This document shows positions 14,914 to 18,511 of a stretch of 18,511 bases of DNA, piece by piece; the first letter of the stretch is position 1, and each line of letters begins with the position of its first letter. The notes beneath the pieces were generated by a model that saw only the letters and a program-made list of their open reading frames with translations, ran no database searches and was not told the DNA's origin. Made by a program: the position numbers and the translations under genes. The DNA comes from an uncultured Peptococcaceae bacterium (GTDB lineage Bacteria > Bacillota > Desulfotomaculia > Desulfotomaculales > Desulfallaceae). The stretch is from NCBI GenBank assembly GCA_913064925.1, contig CAJYBN010000030.1:1-18511 (forward strand), in the 5' to 3' direction.

Positions 14914-16356
14914 ATGTCCGTAAGCGGCAACAACCAATTTCTCAGGCACATTCCCGCGGTAGACGAATTGTTGAATAATGAAGAAATCGAGGCTCTGGCA
15001 GCAAGCATGCCGCGCTCTCTTTTACTGGATACTTTAAGGGAAGTGATCGGGACGGTAAGGGAGGAAATCAGGGAAGGCTGCCTGGCTCCCCCCCGGGAAC
15101 ATGAACCGAGGCAGTTTTTGACAGAATTGATAGCCAGCCGAACGGTAAGCCTGGCGAGGATAAAAAAACGCCCCAACCTGCGCCGGGTTCTAAACCTTAC
15201 CGGAGTAGTGCTGCATACCAACTTAGGCCGTGCTGTTCTCCCGGCTGGAGCGATAAAAGCAATCAACGACATCGCCGGAGGTTACTCCAACCTGGAGATA
15301 AACATGGATACCGGCAAGCGGGGTTCCCGTTACGCCTCCCTGGAGGGATTATTGGCCAAATTAACCGGCGCGGAGTCGGCCATGGTGGTTAACAATAACG
15401 CGGCGGCCGTCCTGCTGGCCCTAAGTACGCTGGCCAAGGGCCGGGAAGTGATAGTTTCCCGGGGGCAGTTGGTGGAAATCGGCGGTTCCTTCCGCATCCC
15501 CGAGGTCATGGCGCAAAGCGGAGCGCGCCTGGTGGAAGTAGGCACCACCAACAAAACTTATCCGGAAGACTACAAACGCGCTATCACCTCGGAAACAGCC
15601 TTGTTGTTACATGTCCACACCAGCAATTACCGCATTGTGGGCTTTACCCGGGAGACTTCCGTGGTTGAGCTGGTTCAAGTAGGTAGGGAGTTCGGCTTGC
15701 CCGTCATGTCCGACCTGGGAAGCGGTTCGCTTTTCGACGTTACGGGCCTGGGCCTGCCGGCCGAGCCTACGGTGCAAGAGGTAATACATGCCGGCCCGGA
15801 CGTGGTTACCTTTTCCGGCGATAAGCTGCTGGGAGGACCGCAAGCAGGCATCATCGCGGGTAAAAAAGCTCTTTTGGAACGCATGAAGAAAAACCCGCTT
15901 ACACGGGCCGTAAGAATCGACAAGCTGACCGTAGCCGCTCTGGAAGCCACATTACGGGAATACCTTAATCCCAGCCAAGTTAAAGAACAAATCCCCACCC
16001 TCCACATGCTCGGCCTGAACCAAGAAGCTCTTAAACAAAAAGCGGACCGTTTGCTGGCGGCGCTGCAGCGGGAAACCGGTCTACCGGCTAGATTCACAGC
16101 CGTGGAAACATTATCTGCCGTCGGCGGGGGAGCCCTGCCCACGGCCCACCTCCCCTCCTGGGCTGTGGCAATAGAACCCGTAGGCATCTCGGCCACCGTG
16201 CTGGCTGCTAAGCTCCGGGCCCAAGATCCCGCCGTCATTGGCAAGCTGCAGGATGACAAGTTGCTGCTGGATGTACGTACGCTTTTGCCGGGCGAAGAAA
16301 CCATGTTGATAGAGGCCGTATCCAGGGCACTGGCGCAAAGGGGTGTGGCTGATTGA
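14914..16356 (+). CDS. selA: L-seryl-tRNA(Sec) selenium transferase
   Basis: SelA converts seryl-tRNA(Sec) to selenocysteyl-tRNA(Sec) using selenophosphate. The protein has 480 residues, close to E. coli SelA. The N-terminal domain (to about 85) is followed by the fold-type I PLP domain; RVLNLTGVVLHTNLGRA (91-107), MVVNNNAAAVLL (157-168) and the lysine motif TFSGDKLLGGPQAG (Lys304) are diagnostic. ATG 14914 has AGGAGGG at good distance. The TGA stop overlaps the TTG start of selB in the sequence TTGA. Its presence predicts selenoproteins in the genome, though none is recognisable in this window. Confidence 0.97.
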   Translation: MSVSGNNQFLRHIPAVDELLNNEEIEALAASMPRSLLLDTLREVIGTVREEIREGCLAPPREHEPRQFLTELIASRTVSLARIKKRPNLRRVLNLTGVVLHTNLGRAVLPAGAIKAINDIAGGYSNLEINMDTGKRGSRYASLEGLLAKLTGAESAMVVNNNAAAVLLALSTLAKGREVIVSRGQLVEIGGSFRIPEVMAQSGARLVEVGTTNKTYPEDYKRAITSETALLLHVHTSNYRIVGFTRETSVVELVQVGREFGLPVMSDLGSGSLFDVTGLGLPAEPTVQEVIHAGPDVVTFSGDKLLGGPQAGIIAGKKALLERMKKNPLTRAVRIDKLTVAALEATLREYLNPSQVKEQIPTLHMLGLNQEALKQKADRLLAALQRETGLPARFTAVETLSAVGGGALPTAHLPSWAVAIEPVGISATVLAAKLRAQDPAVIGKLQDDKLLLDVRTLLPGEETMLIEAVSRALAQRGVAD

Positions 16357-18281
16357 AACACGTCATTATTGGAACCGCCGGCCATGTTGACCACGGGAAA
16401 ACCGTGCTGATCAAAGCCCTGACAGGGACGGATACCGACAGGTTGAAGGAGGAAAAAGAACGCGGCATTTCCATAGAACTTGGCTTTGCCTATCTTCGAC
16501 TGCCCAGCGGCATTACTGCAGGCATCATCGATGTTCCGGGACACGAGCGGTTTATCAAAAACATGTTGGCCGGCGTCGGCGGCATCGACCTGGTTCTGCT
16601 GGTCATTGCCGCCGACGAGGGAGTAATGCCGCAAACCAGGGAGCACCTGGAAATTATCCAGCTATTGCAGGTAAAAAAAGGCGTGGTGGTAATCACCAAG
16701 AAAGACCTGGTGGACCAGGAATGGCTGGAATTGGTGCAAGAAGAAGTGCAGGAATTTTTAGCGGGCACCGTACTGGAAAAAGCCCCGGTCCTGCCGGTTT
16801 CCGCCGTTACCGGGGAAGGATTGAACCGCTTGCTTGACGTGCTTGATCAAATGGCCGGGGAGATGGGGGAAAGGAAGTATTTCGGGCCTACCCGCATGCC
16901 CGTGGACCGGGTATTTACAGTTACGGGATTCGGTACGGTGGCCACCGGTACCCTGCTGTCCGGCCGGATACAAAACGGCGATAGCCTGCAGATTTACCCC
17001 GGCGATAAGATAGCCAGGGTGCGTAATATACAGGTGCACGGCAACAAAGTGGATGAAGCCGAAGCCGGCCAGCGGGTTGCCGTAAACCTTTCGGGGGTGG
17101 AAACAAGTGAAATGGGCCGAGGCTGCGTGCTGGCCAAGCCCGGCAGCCTACAACCTTCGCATCGCATCGACGTTAAACTTACTTTCCTGCCCAGCGCCCC
17201 AAAGCCTCTCAAGCACCGGGCCAGGGTACGAGCCTACCTGGGCACGGCGGAAATTCTCGGGCGAGTCATCCTGCTTGACCGCGAGGAATTGCAGCCGGGC
17301 GCGGAGGCATACGCGCAGCTGCAGCTGGAAAAACCGGCGGCAGCCTCCCGCGGCGACCACTTTGTTATCAGGTCCTATTCGCCGATGCGCACCATTGGAG
17401 GAGGCCTGATAATCAACCCGGCTCCTCCCAAACACAAGCGCTACCGTGATGAAGTGATCCGCGTTTTGGCCACGGCGGAAAAAGGCTCGCCCGCCGAGGT
17501 ACTGGAACAGCATATGGCGGCAAAACCCCGCATTTTTACCAAGGCTGAACTAGTTGCTGAAACAGGTATGGGGGAAAAAGAAATCAAAGCCGCCCTCCGG
17601 GAGCTCATACAGGCGCACCGGGTTATCATGCTTACCGCGGAAGAGGAAAACTACTACCTGGCAGAGCGCGTACTGTCACGTTGGGAACAACTTATCAGTT
17701 CCGAACTGGCTCAATACCACAAAAAATTCCCCCTGCGGGACGGGTTTCCCAAAGAGGAATTGCGATCGCGTTTTTTTACCGGCCTAAACGCCAAGCAGTT
17801 TCAGGCCTTGCTGAACCACCTGGCGCAAAAAAACTCCATCAATGTGCTTGCCCACTGCATTGCCGCCAAGGGGTTTCAACCGCAGCCCGCGCCGGCGCAG
17901 AAAGAAAAAATCAACCGCCTGGAAAACATTTTCCTTTCCCAGCCCTTTCAGCCGCCTAACTGGCGCGACGCCACCAGGCAGGCCGGCTTACCGGAGGAAG
18001 AGCAAGAAATACTTAACTACCTGCTGGCGCGAGGTGTGCTGGTTAAAGTAAGCGAGGGCCTGTATTTCCATCGCCAGGCACTGCATGAGGCAATAAAACT
18101 GGTTAAAGATTACATCCGGGCAAACGGCCGGATTTCTTTGGGTGAAACGCGAGACTTACTGCAAACTTCGCGCAAGTACACCCTGCCGCTGCTGGAATAC
18201 ATGGACAGGGAAAAAATAACCCGGCGGGTGGAGGACATGCGCGTGGCTGGAAAATCATTTAACGAAGGGCCAGAGGTATAA
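16353..18281 (+). CDS. selB: Selenocysteine-specific elongation factor
   Basis: SelB carries selenocysteyl-tRNA to ribosomes paused at UGA codons marked by a SECIS hairpin. The protein has 642 residues, typical for the family. The GTPase domain has GHVDHGKT (10-17), DVPGHERF (60-67) and TKKD (115-118); the TKxD form in place of NKxD is usual for SelB. EF-Tu-like beta domains follow, then a C-terminal third of winged helices that bind the SECIS. The start is TTG 16353, with AAAGGGGTG seven bases upstream inside selA and a four-base overlap with the selA stop. Its last 27 bases overlap the end of the convergent PPC-domain gene. Confidence 0.97.
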   Translation: MKHVIIGTAGHVDHGKTVLIKALTGTDTDRLKEEKERGISIELGFAYLRLPSGITAGIIDVPGHERFIKNMLAGVGGIDLVLLVIAADEGVMPQTREHLEIIQLLQVKKGVVVITKKDLVDQEWLELVQEEVQEFLAGTVLEKAPVLPVSAVTGEGLNRLLDVLDQMAGEMGERKYFGPTRMPVDRVFTVTGFGTVATGTLLSGRIQNGDSLQIYPGDKIARVRNIQVHGNKVDEAEAGQRVAVNLSGVETSEMGRGCVLAKPGSLQPSHRIDVKLTFLPSAPKPLKHRARVRAYLGTAEILGRVILLDREELQPGAEAYAQLQLEKPAAASRGDHFVIRSYSPMRTIGGGLIINPAPPKHKRYRDEVIRVLATAEKGSPAEVLEQHMAAKPRIFTKAELVAETGMGEKEIKAALRELIQAHRVIMLTAEEENYYLAERVLSRWEQLISSELAQYHKKFPLRDGFPKEELRSRFFTGLNAKQFQALLNHLAQKNSINVLAHCIAAKGFQPQPAPAQKEKINRLENIFLSQPFQPPNWRDATRQAGLPEEEQEILNYLLARGVLVKVSEGLYFHRQALHEAIKLVKDYIRANGRISLGETRDLLQTSRKYTLPLLEYMDREKITRRVEDMRVAGKSFNEGPEV

Positions 18282-18511
18282 CCCTGTTTCTTCGTCGTAC
18301 TGGCGCTGCAGTGTAACGCCCTCCACCTCGGTGATTATAAACTCGCAGGCGAAAACCTCATTGCCCTGTACAAGGTGGCCCCCAAACACCTTACCGCTTT
18401 CATCCATCAGGGCAACATGCGCGTGTATAAAAGGCTCGCCGTCTTTTAGGCTGACGTTGCCCATGAGCGATACAATTTCCATGGGACGGGGGAAATCAAG
18501 GGTGGTGTATT
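18255..18511 (-). CDS. PPC/DUF296-domain protein, C-terminal part
   Basis: This gene runs off the right edge; the window holds its last 84 or so residues, and the frame stays open upstream of the in-frame ATG at 18482 (TLDFPRPMEIVSL). MEIVSLMGNVSLKDGEPFIH, HAHVALMDESGKVFGGHL and the ending YDEETGLYLW are characteristic of the plants-and-prokaryotes conserved (PPC, DUF296) domain. The single-domain prokaryotic proteins are about 140 residues and form trimers; some plant members bind AT-rich DNA, but the prokaryotic role is unclear. The histidines of HAHV are a likely metal or ligand site. It converges on selB, overlapping its 3' end by 27 bases, with no terminator between them. Confidence 0.88.
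   Translation of the reverse strand, partial: YTTLDFPRPMEIVSLMGNVSLKDGEPFIHAHVALMDESGKVFGGHLVQGNEVFACEFIITEVEGVTLQRQYDEETGLYLWPFVK

Noticed and set aside
14373..15272. Long minus-strand open frame of 299 codons across the acyl-CoA synthetase end and the selA start
   Set aside because: It crosses a terminator, a promoter and two well-identified genes on the other strand. Its translation is low-complexity and matches no family; it is a shadow of GC-rich codons.
15675..16646. Minus-strand open frame of 323 codons opposite selA and selB
   Set aside because: It lies wholly opposite two certain genes, has no ribosome site and gives no recognisable protein.

Overview
The window reads as chromosomal DNA of a spore-forming, anaerobic Clostridia-type Firmicute, probably of the Desulfotomaculum/Pelotomaculum (Peptococcaceae) type. 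This rests on gene content and on general knowledge of those genomes, not on a database match. The pointers are: menaquinone made by the futalosine route, a HepS-like protein next to menG (a Firmicutes arrangement), a selAB pair, a fused NDP-forming acyl-CoA synthetase, a class 1B SpeD, strong Shine-Dalgarno sequences and frequent TTG starts. There are no rRNA, tRNA, CRISPR or recognisable transposon genes. All complete genes but one are on the plus strand.

Left part (1-5472). The first 236 bases hold no clear gene, but contain a short hairpin and a nested foldable element. A small membrane-anchored protein of unknown function (minus strand) is divergent from a 4Fe-4S ferredoxin. Then come a GT4 glycosyltransferase and a 763-residue polytopic membrane protein with an alkaline-phosphatase-like outer domain; the latter seems to be read from a leaderless mRNA. 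Next is a decayed fumarylacetoacetate-hydrolase gene, reduced to its two ends. After it lies speD, with its own promoter, a leader that can be drawn as a pseudoknot, and a strong terminator.

Central operon (5648-12511). Seven tightly packed genes cover prenyl-chain and menaquinone synthesis: a HepS-like prenyl-diphosphate-synthase component, menG, the UbiD-type decarboxylase (mqnL), the UbiA-type prenyltransferase (mqnP), aminofutalosine synthase (mqnE), chorismate dehydratase (mqnA) and the cyclic dehypoxanthine-futalosine synthase (mqnC). MqnA and MqnE make aminofutalosine from chorismate and MqnC closes the ring. MqnL and MqnP then probably decarboxylate and prenylate the naphthoate, and MenG methylates it. 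The steps for futalosine hydrolysis/deamination (MqnB/MqnX), MqnD, the UbiX partner and a catalytic long-chain prenyl synthase are not in the window. The operon ends in a clear terminator.

Right part (12518-18511). A fused acyl-CoA synthetase (NDP-forming) has its own extended -10 promoter and, just downstream of it, an inverted repeat that fits the Bacillus FadR operator pattern. After another perfect terminator comes a selA-selB operon with a consensus promoter; the two genes overlap by four bases. selB overlaps tail-to-tail with a PPC/DUF296-domain gene that runs off the right edge. No selC (tRNA-Sec) or selD was seen.
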